DNA of 64,000 bases from an uncultured Marinobacter sp. (lineage in GTDB: Bacteria; Pseudomonadota; Gammaproteobacteria; Pseudomonadales; Oleiphilaceae), in assembly GCF_946886895.1 (NCBI RefSeq), contig NZ_CAMPJO010000011.1:40860-104859 (forward strand). The letters are read 5' to 3'. The position numbers and the translations under genes were made by a program. A model generated the notes under the pieces. It worked only from the letters and a program-made list of their open reading frames with translations, was not told the DNA's origin and did no database searches. Of the stretch, positions 26,011 through 34,464 are shown piece by piece (positions within the stretch are counted from its first letter, which is position 1; each line of letters opens with the position of its first letter).

Positions 26011-26030
26011 GCGCACTATTTTGGTGCGCG
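26011..26030 (+). promoter_or_regulatory. NtrC binding site upstream of ntrB
   Basis: GCGCAC-N7-GTGCGC, with the same GCAC-N7-GTGC geometry as the two glnA sites. It lies ~193 bp before the ntrB start. No -24/-12 element was found downstream, so it may act as an operator for autorepression, as at E. coli glnLp. Confidence 0.75.
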
Positions 26031-26222
26031 CGCACTCTAAAAGCGCCATACTCTGACCAGCAACGGGGCGAAAACCCCGGTTGTCCGGGCGTGCTTTTTT
26101 CCTATGCACCAGCTTACGGCATGCCTGACCGCCAGTTAGCCCCTGCGCTCGCCCCTGGCCCACTCATTTTTGCGTTCGTTCCAATGTGGTTCGCTTTTTG
26201 CAAAAGCCCGGAGGCAGTGACT

Positions 26223-27341
26223 ATGTCGAACCAACAGGATTCACCCATGGCTCTCTCTTCCGCCAACGCGATCGGCTACAAAAGCATGCTGGACAGTCTG
26301 ACAACCGCTGTACTGGTGCTGGAAGACGATCTGAGAATCCGTTACCTGAATCCGGCTGCCGAAAGTCTGTTCGAGACCAGCATAACCCGCAGCCAGGGCT
26401 TGCCTTTCAGCGACCTCCTGATGGATTCCGAAGATGCCCTGAACACACTGCATGCCGCCGCCGGTAACGGCCAGTCCTACACCCGGCGCGAAGCAGAGTT
26501 CACGCTCACCAGCGGCTCGCGCCTGACGGTGGATTACTCGGTATCGCCGATAAGCCTGGTCCCCACTGAGCTGCTGATCGAAATCCAGCCCCGGGACCGC
26601 CTGCTCCGTATTAGCCGGGAGGAAGACATCATCTCCCAGCAGGAAACCACCCGTATACTGGTGCGGGGCATGGCCCATGAGATCAAAAACCCTCTGGGCG
26701 GCATTCGCGGCGCTGCCCAGCTCCTGGACCGGGAGCTGAACAGCGAGGATCAGCGGGAATACACCCGCGTCATCATTGACGAAGCCGATCGCCTGCGCAG
26801 CCTGGTGGATCGTATGCTTGGCCCCAATAAGGCCCTGCAACTGGCACCGACCAATATCCACGAAGTGCTTGAGCGCGTCCGCACCCTGCTGGAAGCCGAG
26901 AGCAAAGGACGGGTACTGTTCCTGAGGGACTACGACCCCAGCCTGCCAGAGTTCCGGGGCGACAAAGAGCAGTTGATCCAGGCGTTCCTGAACATCGCCC
27001 GCAACGCCATGGAAGCCGCTTTTGAGAACCAGGCCGGGCAGCAGGACGAGAGCCCGCCAACCATCACGTTCCGTACCCGTGCCCTGCGCCAGTTCACCAT
27101 CGGCCACAAGCGCCACCGGCTGGTGTGCCGGGTGGATGTGGTCGACAACGGTCCCGGCATTCCACCAGACCTGTTACAGAACATTTTCTACCCAATGATC
27201 AGCGGGCGGGCCAGTGGCACTGGCCTTGGCCTGTCCATTACCCAAAGCATCATTGGTCAGCACCATGGCCTGGTTGAATGCGAAAGCGAACCCGGTCAGA
27301 CCGACTTCATCATCTTCCTGCCTCTGGAGGACACCCCATGA
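26223..27341 (+). CDS. glnL: Nitrogen regulation sensor histidine kinase/phosphatase NtrB
   Basis: 372 residues from the ATG at 26223, which has GGAGG nine bases upstream; the frame continues 132 bp further but without such a site. It is soluble, with no membrane segments. An N-terminal PAS domain (LDSLTTAVLVLEDDLRIRYLNPAAE) is followed by the dimerisation/phosphoacceptor segment MAHEIKNPLGG (His152). The ATPase domain has N-box NIARNAMEAA, G1 VDNGPGIP and G2 SGTGLGL. NtrB phosphorylates NtrC when nitrogen is scarce and dephosphorylates it when bound by PII. The stop overlaps the ntrC start as ATGA. Also called ntrB. Confidence 0.96.
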   Translation: MSNQQDSPMALSSANAIGYKSMLDSLTTAVLVLEDDLRIRYLNPAAESLFETSITRSQGLPFSDLLMDSEDALNTLHAAAGNGQSYTRREAEFTLTSGSRLTVDYSVSPISLVPTELLIEIQPRDRLLRISREEDIISQQETTRILVRGMAHEIKNPLGGIRGAAQLLDRELNSEDQREYTRVIIDEADRLRSLVDRMLGPNKALQLAPTNIHEVLERVRTLLEAESKGRVLFLRDYDPSLPEFRGDKEQLIQAFLNIARNAMEAAFENQAGQQDESPPTITFRTRALRQFTIGHKRHRLVCRVDVVDNGPGIPPDLLQNIFYPMISGRASGTGLGLSITQSIIGQHHGLVECESEPGQTDFIIFLPLEDTP

Positions 27342-28765
27342 GCCAACCGGCAAACGTCTGGATCATAGACGACGATCGCAGTATTCGCTGGGTGCTGGAG
27401 CGCGCCCTTAATCAGGCCGGACTGCAGCCCCGGGTTTTCGACAGCGGCGAGAGCATCATGATGCGGCTGGAGCATGAACAGCCCGACGCCATCATCAGCG
27501 ATATCCGGATGCCCGGCGTCGACGGCATCACCCTGCTCTCGCAGATCGTGGACGTTCACCCGGATATCCCGGTGATCATCATGACCGCCCATTCCGACCT
27601 GGAGAGCGCCGTCACCAGTTACCAGACCGGTGCCTTTGAATACCTTCCCAAGCCCTTTGATGTGGACGACGCCGTTGCCCTGGTCAAAAGAGCCGTCGCC
27701 CACAGTCATGAGAAACGCGCCAGCACGGAGCCCCAGGCGGAAAGTGCCCAGCGAAATACCGAGATCATTGGCGAAGCGCCGGCGATGCAGGAAGTGTTTC
27801 GTGCCATTGGCCGACTGTCGCACTCCAACATCACCGTGTTGATCAACGGTGAGAGCGGCACCGGCAAGGAACTGGTCGCCCAGGCATTGCACAACCACAG
27901 CCCTCGGGCCAAACACCCGTTCATCGCCCTTAACATGGCGGCCATTCCCAAGGACCTGATTGAGTCCGAACTGTTTGGCCACGAGAAAGGCGCCTTTACC
28001 GGCGCCGCAGCCGCCCGCCAGGGCCGTTTCGAACAGTCCAACGGCGGCACCCTGTTCCTGGATGAGATCGGTGACATGCCCGCCGATACCCAGACCCGAC
28101 TGTTACGGGTTCTGGCCGATGGCGAGTTTTATCGGGTAGGCGGCACCACTCCGATCAAGGTGGATGTCCGAATCATCGCGGCCACGCACCAGGACCTGGA
28201 AAAGCTGGTTCAGGGGGGCACCTTCCGGGAAGACCTGTTCCACCGTCTCAATGTCATCCGGGTGCACCTGCCGAAACTGGCTGAACGCCGGGAGGACATC
28301 CCGCGACTGATGCAGTATTTCCTGAAGCGGGCCGCCAAGGAACTGGCCGTGGAACCGAAAGTCCTGCGGCCCGAGTCGGAAGAGTACCTGACCACCCTGC
28401 CCTGGCCCGGCAATGTTCGGCAACTGGAAAACACCTGCCGCTGGCTCACGGTCATGGCCAGTGGGCGAGAGATCCATATTGATGACCTGCCGCCGGAGCT
28501 GCTGCACCAGGCCGAGGCGCCCACCACGGGCGCCACCTGGCAGGAGGGCCTGAAAAACTGGGCTGATCAGGAACTGAAGCGGGGCCGGAATGGCATTCTC
28601 GATACCGCCGTGCCGGAGTTCGAAAAGATCATGATCGAAACCGCCCTCAAGCACACCGGCGGGCGACGGCGGGATGCCTCAATTCTGCTGGGCTGGGGAA
28701 GGAATACGCTGACCCGGAAGATCAATGAGCTGGGGCTGGATCATCCGGAGCATGAGGAGGATTAA
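27338..28765 (+). CDS. glnG: Nitrogen regulation response regulator NtrC (sigma-54 activator)
   Basis: 475 residues. The receiver domain has IIDDD at residues 9-13, phosphoacceptor Asp55 (SDIRMPG) and KPF. A central AAA+ domain has Walker A GESGTGKE near residue 171, the sigma-54-contacting GAFTGA loop near 217 and FLDEIGDMP. A C-terminal Fis-type helix-turn-helix (GGRRRDASILLGWGRNTLTRKI) binds the GCAC-N7-GTGC sites found upstream of glnA and ntrB. Translationally coupled to ntrB. The stop codon overlaps that of the convergent mshQ in a TTAA, leaving no room for a terminator. Also called ntrC. Confidence 0.97.
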   Translation: MSQPANVWIIDDDRSIRWVLERALNQAGLQPRVFDSGESIMMRLEHEQPDAIISDIRMPGVDGITLLSQIVDVHPDIPVIIMTAHSDLESAVTSYQTGAFEYLPKPFDVDDAVALVKRAVAHSHEKRASTEPQAESAQRNTEIIGEAPAMQEVFRAIGRLSHSNITVLINGESGTGKELVAQALHNHSPRAKHPFIALNMAAIPKDLIESELFGHEKGAFTGAAAARQGRFEQSNGGTLFLDEIGDMPADTQTRLLRVLADGEFYRVGGTTPIKVDVRIIAATHQDLEKLVQGGTFREDLFHRLNVIRVHLPKLAERREDIPRLMQYFLKRAAKELAVEPKVLRPESEEYLTTLPWPGNVRQLENTCRWLTVMASGREIHIDDLPPELLHQAEAPTTGATWQEGLKNWADQELKRGRNGILDTAVPEFEKIMIETALKHTGGRRRDASILLGWGRNTLTRKINELGLDHPEHEED

Positions 28766-31692
28766 GGCTTCTCCTGCCAGTAGATAACCCGGTCATGGCC
28801 CCGGTAAACGCCGAAGGTGGCCGTGGCCGATGGATCGTCCAGGCCGCCATCGCCATTCATGTCCTCCCTGAGCCAGTCGGCAAGGTTCCAGACCAGGGTA
28901 TCGGTGCCCCGGGAACCATCGGGCTTCAGTACCAGCGGTTGCGCTTCACCAGCGGTGAACGTGCCGGCATCGGGCACCAGGGTATGATGATCCGCAGTAC
29001 CGGCAATCGTTGTCGTTGTCCAGGGCGTACAACTGTCGTCGGTGTTGAGGATGTACCGACCACCGTCCCAGTACTCCAACCGGAAGGGCATCTGCAGTGC
29101 CGCAAGGGTTTCCGGCCCGTAGACATTCTCCATCGCCAGCCGCCCATAGCGAATCGGAAAATCGGCCTCCGGCGTGAACTCATAGGGCGCGGCGCTGGCA
29201 TTCACCCCATCGCTGTCGGTCACACTGTTAACCTGAAATTCCAGCTCGGGGCTAAACGGTGTCACGCGGGTATCCGGGGTCTTGGTATAACGGAAGGTGT
29301 CGCCCGGGGCGTACTGGTACTGCAGCAGGCCGGGCGCCAGTACAGAAACGGCACCATCCGAAAAGGTTCGCTCAAGTACCATCGGCGCACCGCTGGCATC
29401 CGTGGCAATACGGTCCTGAGTGGGAAAGCTGCGAGCCACCCCGGTCGGTGTCAGGCGCTGAAATCCGGGCTCGGTGTAGTTTTCCGTGGGCGCGCCGAGC
29501 ACCGATAGCGGCTCGATCTGTAAGGCGGGCGTGGTAAACCAGTCAAAATCCTGCCCCGTGTAAGTATAGGGCGATGCGGCGGTACAGCCCGCGTCCAACT
29601 CTCCCGGGTCCACGGAGACACGGAACCGGTCCGGGTAAAAGCGGCCGACGGGCGGACTGGTGCCGCCATCGACCGATAGCCCCAAGTAGCTGCCTGCGTT
29701 CGGCACGGCGGTGAATTCAAACACCCCCACTTCCGAGACCCGCGCATCGACCCTTGTGGTGGCGTCCGCTGAACGGGCATGCGTGTAACTGACCGGGTTG
29801 AAGCTGCCCCCCCTGCCTCCGGCGGGGGCCATCACCGCAGACGTCAAAGGGATGTCCAGTAACCGGAAGTTGGGCGTTACCGGATTGCCCTGGCACAGGT
29901 CGGTATCGCCGGCACTCTCCCACCCCACCGCCGTCAACGATAACTCAAAGACCTCATCCGCCCGGACAAACACCGGGCAGCTGTCATCGCCCGCAGGGCA
30001 TTCACCGGCGGCACTGACGCACAACCCGGCAGGTACACTGATGAAACTGTCTGCGCCCGGCATCACCAGGCCATCGTCATTGGTGGCAGGCGATCCGACA
30101 TAGCGGGCATCCAGCGTCACCTGGCCGGCATCCGGATAGGTGACGTCCACCTCAGCGATGCCCCCCGGCCCGAAGCCCAGCATCAGATCGGTGGGTGCCG
30201 CCGAATCCCCGCTGACCTCGGTACCGTTAACCGTCAACGGCCGGCTGACGGGCCGGCCATTGGGGCCCGGATCCACGTAGCCGGACCAGAACCGGACCGT
30301 TTTCTGAACATTCTCAAAGGCTGGCACACAGGCCTGGGTTTGCGGGTCCTGACGGACCGCCCGGATTTCCACCGGCCCGGATGGGCGGTGCGACAGCAGG
30401 TTCGGTACATCGAACGCCAATCCCGACTCGAAAAACGCCAGGTTGCAGTTTGCCGAAGACAGCGTGCCACTGCCGTTGTCGCACAGGGTCACCGACTGTG
30501 GCCGGGTGGACGGCTGGGAGCCAACCACATCAAGCGGCACCACGCCACCGGTGGTATTCTGTAGCGTCGCCTGACCGACACCGCCAGTGAACGTTACCGG
30601 GTTGCCAGTCACCCAACCACTCTCGGGCGCCAGGGTCGCAATGACCGGATCGGTAAACAGCCCCGCCGGACTGTCACAGGCCGCGTCGGCACAGGCGCGG
30701 ATCGTCACGGTTTCCGGCTGGCAGGTGAGCGCCACGCCGTCGTGGATTATTTCGAAGTGGTCAATTGCGTTCGAGGCCACTCGAATCACTATGCTGTCTG
30801 TGCCAAAAAAACGATTGCCAGAACAAATTTCTATGAAGAAAAATACACACTCACGGTAGAGCGACTCAAATTGCACGGTGTAGTCGCCAGGCTCATCAAA
30901 AGTCACCATGCGGGTAACTGGCGAGCGACTACAAAGCGGAGAGGCGCTAAATTCCATTGGTGGGACCGGATCTCCAGCCAAGGTCCAGCGATCCGCCCAC
31001 TTCTGATAGGTAAAAAACCCATCAGGCGGACAACCCGAGCCAGCAACGCTCAACAGAACGTTTTCCCCCGCCCCAACGACAACCGGCCCAGCCGTCTGCC
31101 CATTAGCCGATAACTCAACCGGGGGCGTGCAAAGCCCAGCCAACAGCCCCTGCCCGACGCCACTGTAATCCGCCGTCGGCTCCGTATTTCCAACAGCAAT
31201 CGCACCGCCGGCGGCCAATCCGCCGGTAATATCGGCATTGTTTCCGATGTTTATTGAGCCGGAGGCATAGACAAGCCCGTTGATCACCGGGTTGTTTCCT
31301 GTGGAGAAGTTGCCGTCGACGACCAGCAGTAACTGACTGGCCTCGCCATTCCGGTTGAGCTCGAAATTGTTGCCCACTGTAAGGGAACCGTTCACGAAAA
31401 TCCTTACCGTGGCGCCGTTGGCAACGTTCAGCCGGTAGTTGTTCCCCAGGTTGTCTGCGGAATAGTAGTAATCACCGCTTGAAAGCGGTGTGCCCCCCGA
31501 GGCGGGCCAGGGGTTATTGGCAAACGGCACCCCGCTGAGATCCAGCGTATTACCAGCAGCCTGGAGATTTGAGTTGGTGCCATCCGGGTCACTGAATACC
31601 GCCGTACAATTGGCGGCCCACAGGGGCGAAGCAAATACCAGCAGCATGGCCAGCAGCGCCCATCGAATTAAAACTGAACCCGGTCGCGTCAT
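28762..31692 (-). CDS. mshQ: MSHA biogenesis protein MshQ (DUF6701), large exported protein
   Basis: 976 residues. A signal peptide (about residues 1-27, ending LWAANC) is followed by a beta-helix-like stretch of short GNN repeats (about residues 90-170: GNNFELN, GNNPVIN, GNNADIT). Then comes a long, cysteine-containing, beta-rich region ending in the DUF6701-type C-terminus. The last gene of the MSHA operon is MshQ in Vibrio and Shewanella. Its size, secretion and surface-like composition suggest an exposed or tip-associated component, but no activity is established. Starts as ATGA on the mshP stop. A segment near 30750-30900 is locally AT-richer. Confidence 0.85.
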   Translation of the reverse strand: MTRPGSVLIRWALLAMLLVFASPLWAANCTAVFSDPDGTNSNLQAAGNTLDLSGVPFANNPWPASGGTPLSSGDYYYSADNLGNNYRLNVANGATVRIFVNGSLTVGNNFELNRNGEASQLLLVVDGNFSTGNNPVINGLVYASGSINIGNNADITGGLAAGGAIAVGNTEPTADYSGVGQGLLAGLCTPPVELSANGQTAGPVVVGAGENVLLSVAGSGCPPDGFFTYQKWADRWTLAGDPVPPMEFSASPLCSRSPVTRMVTFDEPGDYTVQFESLYRECVFFFIEICSGNRFFGTDSIVIRVASNAIDHFEIIHDGVALTCQPETVTIRACADAACDSPAGLFTDPVIATLAPESGWVTGNPVTFTGGVGQATLQNTTGGVVPLDVVGSQPSTRPQSVTLCDNGSGTLSSANCNLAFFESGLAFDVPNLLSHRPSGPVEIRAVRQDPQTQACVPAFENVQKTVRFWSGYVDPGPNGRPVSRPLTVNGTEVSGDSAAPTDLMLGFGPGGIAEVDVTYPDAGQVTLDARYVGSPATNDDGLVMPGADSFISVPAGLCVSAAGECPAGDDSCPVFVRADEVFELSLTAVGWESAGDTDLCQGNPVTPNFRLLDIPLTSAVMAPAGGRGGSFNPVSYTHARSADATTRVDARVSEVGVFEFTAVPNAGSYLGLSVDGGTSPPVGRFYPDRFRVSVDPGELDAGCTAASPYTYTGQDFDWFTTPALQIEPLSVLGAPTENYTEPGFQRLTPTGVARSFPTQDRIATDASGAPMVLERTFSDGAVSVLAPGLLQYQYAPGDTFRYTKTPDTRVTPFSPELEFQVNSVTDSDGVNASAAPYEFTPEADFPIRYGRLAMENVYGPETLAALQMPFRLEYWDGGRYILNTDDSCTPWTTTTIAGTADHHTLVPDAGTFTAGEAQPLVLKPDGSRGTDTLVWNLADWLREDMNGDGGLDDPSATATFGVYRGHDRVIYWQEKP

Positions 31693-32111
31693 CGTACCCG
31701 CACCTCCACCACTCGTTCAGCCTGATCGGCACCACTGCCGCACAATCCACGACTCTCGATGGTGTAGAGCGTATTGCCACCGCCGCCATCCACCTGCGAG
31801 GCGTCCTCGGGGGAGCACGTCAATCGGGCCATGCACCCCGCCAGCGCTGATTCGGTGAAATTGATGCTCCAGTTGCTCCCGCCGGAGGGACAGGCCCTGC
31901 CCTGATAAAGCACATCGGTCACCGCCACCTGGGCGCCGCTTTCCGCCGCAAAGAAAGCCCGCTGGGACTGGATCTGCAAACTCACGGCTTCGCCGGAGCC
32001 CTGCTGGAGCTGAGCCATGCCGATCACCACCAGCGCCAGCACCGTTATGATAAAGATCGCGATGGGGAGGCCAGCACCGCGCTGGTTCGAGAGAGATCGT
32101 TCAGGGCACAT
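31689..32111 (-). CDS. mshP: MSHA biogenesis protein MshP (PilX-like minor pilin)
   Basis: About 140 residues from the ATG at 32111; a start at 32150 is possible but overlaps mshO further. A short basic leader (NQRG) is followed by a hydrophobic helix beginning AGLPIAIFIITVLALVV, a prepilin-like N-terminus in which Ala replaces the usual Phe after the cleavage glycine and the +5 glutamate is absent, as in PilX/GspK-type proteins. The C-terminal domain contains cysteines. Expected in the inner membrane as a minor component of the MSHA pilus initiation complex. Confidence 0.85.
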   Translation of the reverse strand: MCPERSLSNQRGAGLPIAIFIITVLALVVIGMAQLQQGSGEAVSLQIQSQRAFFAAESGAQVAVTDVLYQGRACPSGGSNWSINFTESALAGCMARLTCSPEDASQVDGGGGNTLYTIESRGLCGSGADQAERVVEVRVR

Positions 32112-32871
32112 TGCGAATCTGGACCTCCTGCACCGTTGTCGTGACCTCATTGCTGCCGGTTGTGTAGTCCTGCAGTGTCAGGGTGAACGCCACCACGGCG
32201 GCCCGCTGAAGCGACGGCGGTGTCACGCTGAAATTTACCGGGCCGGCCAGGTTGGTGGACATGACCGCCCGACTTCCTCCGGTCGGTGGTGACACCTGGG
32301 TTTCACTGCGGCCATACCCGGTATAACGGTAGAGCATGCGCCCACTCTGGCAGATGCTGACTGGCGCGCCCACGGCAAAGAGCCTGCGCTCGGGGGACTG
32401 CTGGGTGAACCGGTGGCTACTGCCCAGTGTTACCTGGCTCGCGGATATCGCAGTGGCCGGGGGCGACACCGGCCCTGGTCCGGTGTTTTCATAGAGTTCT
32501 CCCGTGCCCGTGCCATAACCATAAATGACCATCCGGCTGCCAACCGGTGGTACCGGGTTAAACGGAACAACAGCGATCTTGTCGAATCCCGGTCCCTGGG
32601 TCCGCTGAATGTAATTGGTGGCCCCCAGCAAGGGCAGCCACTCCAGACAGGACCCGCTGACCCGGACCGATAGCGGAAACGCTTCCCGCAACTGCCGGGA
32701 AATCTGCTCACCGATCACCACTCCCTGGAGTGCTCTCTGCTGCCGGGCGCCCAGATCCAGCGCGCCACGGGTAGACAACGCCACGAATTGCACCGAGACC
32801 GTTGCGACGATGGCCAGCAGGACAATCACCATGATCAGCTCAATCAACGTGAAACCCTTGACCCCACGCAT
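32101..32871 (-). CDS. mshO: MSHA biogenesis protein MshO (PilW-like minor pilin)
   Basis: 256 residues. A six-residue leader (MRGVKG) precedes FTLIELIMVIVLLAIVATV, a perfect type IV prepilin cleavage site with Glu at +5. The large C-terminal domain is beta-rich, as in PilW/GspJ minor pilins. Its ATG shares a base with the mshD stop, indicating coupling. Proposed to help prime pilus assembly with MshC, MshD and MshP. Confidence 0.9.
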   Translation of the reverse strand: MRGVKGFTLIELIMVIVLLAIVATVSVQFVALSTRGALDLGARQQRALQGVVIGEQISRQLREAFPLSVRVSGSCLEWLPLLGATNYIQRTQGPGFDKIAVVPFNPVPPVGSRMVIYGYGTGTGELYENTGPGPVSPPATAISASQVTLGSSHRFTQQSPERRLFAVGAPVSICQSGRMLYRYTGYGRSETQVSPPTGGSRAVMSTNLAGPVNFSVTPPSLQRAAVVAFTLTLQDYTTGSNEVTTTVQEVQIRNVP

Positions 32872-33368
32872 CAGTAATTCGCCCGGTACAGCGTGAACAG
32901 ATAAGCGTTGCCCGAAGGATCCTGAATGGTGATGTCGACACGCTTGGCATCGATGTCTGGCAGTGCCACCTCGGCGCCGGCGCAGGCCACCGAGATACTG
33001 ACCGTAAAGCCCTGGTAGGCGGTCGCATCCAGAGAGACGCCGGCAGCATCGGTGGGCGGCCCGCCGGATATGGCCTGATAATCATCCACATCGTCGTAGT
33101 TCGCCCGTGATGCCTCCTCTGTGTTAATGGTACAGCCGCTCCAGCGCGGAACGCCCCCGGGCGGAGTGCTATCGTCGTACCGCCGGGCCAGGATTTCATC
33201 CGCGTAGAGTTGTGCCAGGGCGATTGCCCGGGTCTGATTGAGCGGGTCGGCGCTGCGCCCCACCAACAGCGCAAACGCCCCCACCACGCCGGCGATGGCA
33301 ACATTGATAATCACGATGGTGATCACCAGCTCCACCAGGGTCGCACCCCCGGACCGCCGCCTCATCAT
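32871..33368 (-). CDS. mshD: MSHA minor pilin MshD
   Basis: About 165 residues from the ATG at 33368, which overlaps the mshC stop as ATGA; a GTG/ATG six bases up is also open. The leader MMRRRSGG is followed by ATLVELVITIVIINVAIAG. This is a prepilin helix with Glu at +5 but Ala instead of Phe/Met at +1, tolerated by some prepilin peptidases in minor pilins. Two cysteines in the C-terminal domain could form the usual D-loop. It belongs to the GspI/PilV-like class of the MSHA operon. Confidence 0.88.
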   Translation of the reverse strand: MMRRRSGGATLVELVITIVIINVAIAGVVGAFALLVGRSADPLNQTRAIALAQLYADEILARRYDDSTPPGGVPRWSGCTINTEEASRANYDDVDDYQAISGGPPTDAAGVSLDATAYQGFTVSISVACAGAEVALPDIDAKRVDITIQDPSGNAYLFTLYRANY

Positions 33369-33814
33369 TGGCAACTCCCGGCATACACCGCGCCCAGGGA
33401 ACTGATGCAGGTCTGAAAGCTGCTGTCCCCCACGAACGCAATGCTGATGTCCGTGCCGGAACCCAGTTCAGCCCGGTCATTGAAGGTGAGCAGCAGTGGC
33501 CCGCTGTAGCCGGCGATCGACGTCCCTTCCCTTGGCAGCGTGAAGACCCGGGGATTGCCGGTGCCCGCCCCCACTTCAAAGCGAAACTCACCGGCGGTTT
33601 GCACCACTGTCAGGGTATTGGCAGGGTTCCCCGCCAGTGCTGCCTGCTGGGCAAGCAACGTGGCGGAGGCGAGTTGCTGGGTCGCCAACAGGGGAGCGAA
33701 AGCGGAACTCCGGGTAAACAGGCCAACGCCCAGGACCGAGAGGACGCCCACCAGGATGATGACCATCACCAGTTCAACCAGGGTGAACCCCGATGACCTC
33801 GGAGCGGCTGTCAT
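33365..33814 (-). CDS. mshC: MSHA minor pilin MshC
   Basis: About 149 residues from the ATG at 33814, which has GGGAGGG nine bases upstream. The leader MTAAPRSSG precedes FTLVELVMVIILVGVLSVLGV, a canonical prepilin site. The C-terminal domain ends with two cysteines (TCISS...GSCQ). This is a GspH/FimT-like minor pilin. The gap to mshA upstream contains a double-hairpin repeat, so this gene probably receives only part of the mshA-level transcript. Confidence 0.88.
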   Translation of the reverse strand: MTAAPRSSGFTLVELVMVIILVGVLSVLGVGLFTRSSAFAPLLATQQLASATLLAQQAALAGNPANTLTVVQTAGEFRFEVGAGTGNPRVFTLPREGTSIAGYSGPLLLTFNDRAELGSGTDISIAFVGDSSFQTCISSLGAVYAGSCQ

Positions 33815-33852
33815 TGCACTAAACCCTCCCAAAATCCCGACGACACAACAAC

Positions 33853-33936
33853 GTAGGTCGGGTTAGCAAAGCGTAACCCGACACAGGTTCATCGCAATGC
33901 AGAGGCGTCGGATTACGCTACGCTAATCCGACCTAC
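33853..33936. repeat. REP/BIME-like double-hairpin repeat between mshA and mshC
   Basis: Two hairpins in tandem: TCGGGTTA/TAACCCGA (33858-33881) and GTCGGATTA/TAATCCGAC (33907-33932). They are enclosed by GTAGGTCGG at the left and CCGACCTAC at the right, so the whole block is also an inverted repeat. The GTAGGTCGGRTTA wording resembles dispersed palindromic repeats of many gammaproteobacterial genomes. Confidence 0.8.
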
Positions 33937-33966
33937 GACTTTCCAACACCCCATTGGACCTCTCCC

Positions 33967-34434
33967 TTAGGGTGTGAGTGTTTCGCAGTTGTCCTCAATG
34001 TTGCTCACAGTTCCATTCGTAGCTGAGTAGGCAAAATCACAATCTGTGTAAAGCGTTCCGTCCGCGTTTGTAAGAGAGATCACGCCACCTGTGAGATCGA
34101 ACTCATCGCTGAGTTGTGCCGCCGCACCGATGCCGTCATCCGTTGCTGCCGGAAATCCATTGGTAGCGTCCATAACAATCGAAACTCCATCTAGCGTAAC
34201 GGAGGCTGCAGAGTTATCACCATTTGCAAGCCAACGTGAATGTGCGATAGAAGCGGCAGATCGCACTCCACCCACAGCTCCGTTGATCGTCGCAGTTCTG
34301 GCGTCGCCTCCGAAATCCGCGAACCTCGGCAACGCAAACGCCGCCAGAATGCCCAGAATCACAATCACCATGACCAACTCGATCAGGGTGAAGCCCTTGT
34401 TCTTCTTCGGTGCTATTGCATTCATCATATTCAT
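33967..34434 (-). CDS. mshA: MSHA major pilin MshA
   Basis: 155 residues. The ATG at 34434 has GGAG seven bases upstream. A 14-residue basic leader (APKKNKG) is followed by FTLIELVMVIVILGILAAFALPRF, the classic type IVa pilin N-terminus. The mature domain holds a cysteine pair near the C-terminus (DCDF...NCET), the D-region disulfide. Position after mshB and before mshC matches MshA, the structural subunit of the mannose-sensitive haemagglutinin pilus used in surface attachment. Which of the two adjacent pilins is the major one is inferred from order and the strong ribosome site. Confidence 0.87.
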   Translation of the reverse strand: MNMMNAIAPKKNKGFTLIELVMVIVILGILAAFALPRFADFGGDARTATINGAVGGVRSAASIAHSRWLANGDNSAASVTLDGVSIVMDATNGFPAATDDGIGAAAQLSDEFDLTGGVISLTNADGTLYTDCDFAYSATNGTVSNIEDNCETLTP

Positions 34435-34464
34435 CGTCTTACTCCGTTCTCACGCGTTGGTTGA

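Noticed and set aside
26060..26110. Possible sigma-54 promoter upstream of ntrB (GG and TGC near 26085-26100)
   Set aside because: The GG to GC distance is off by two bases from the strict -24/-12 spacing.
26091..26222. N-terminal extension of ntrB (44 more residues)
   Set aside because: The extension is Pro/Phe-rich without homology, overlaps the promoter region, and the GGAGG site fits the ATG at 26223.
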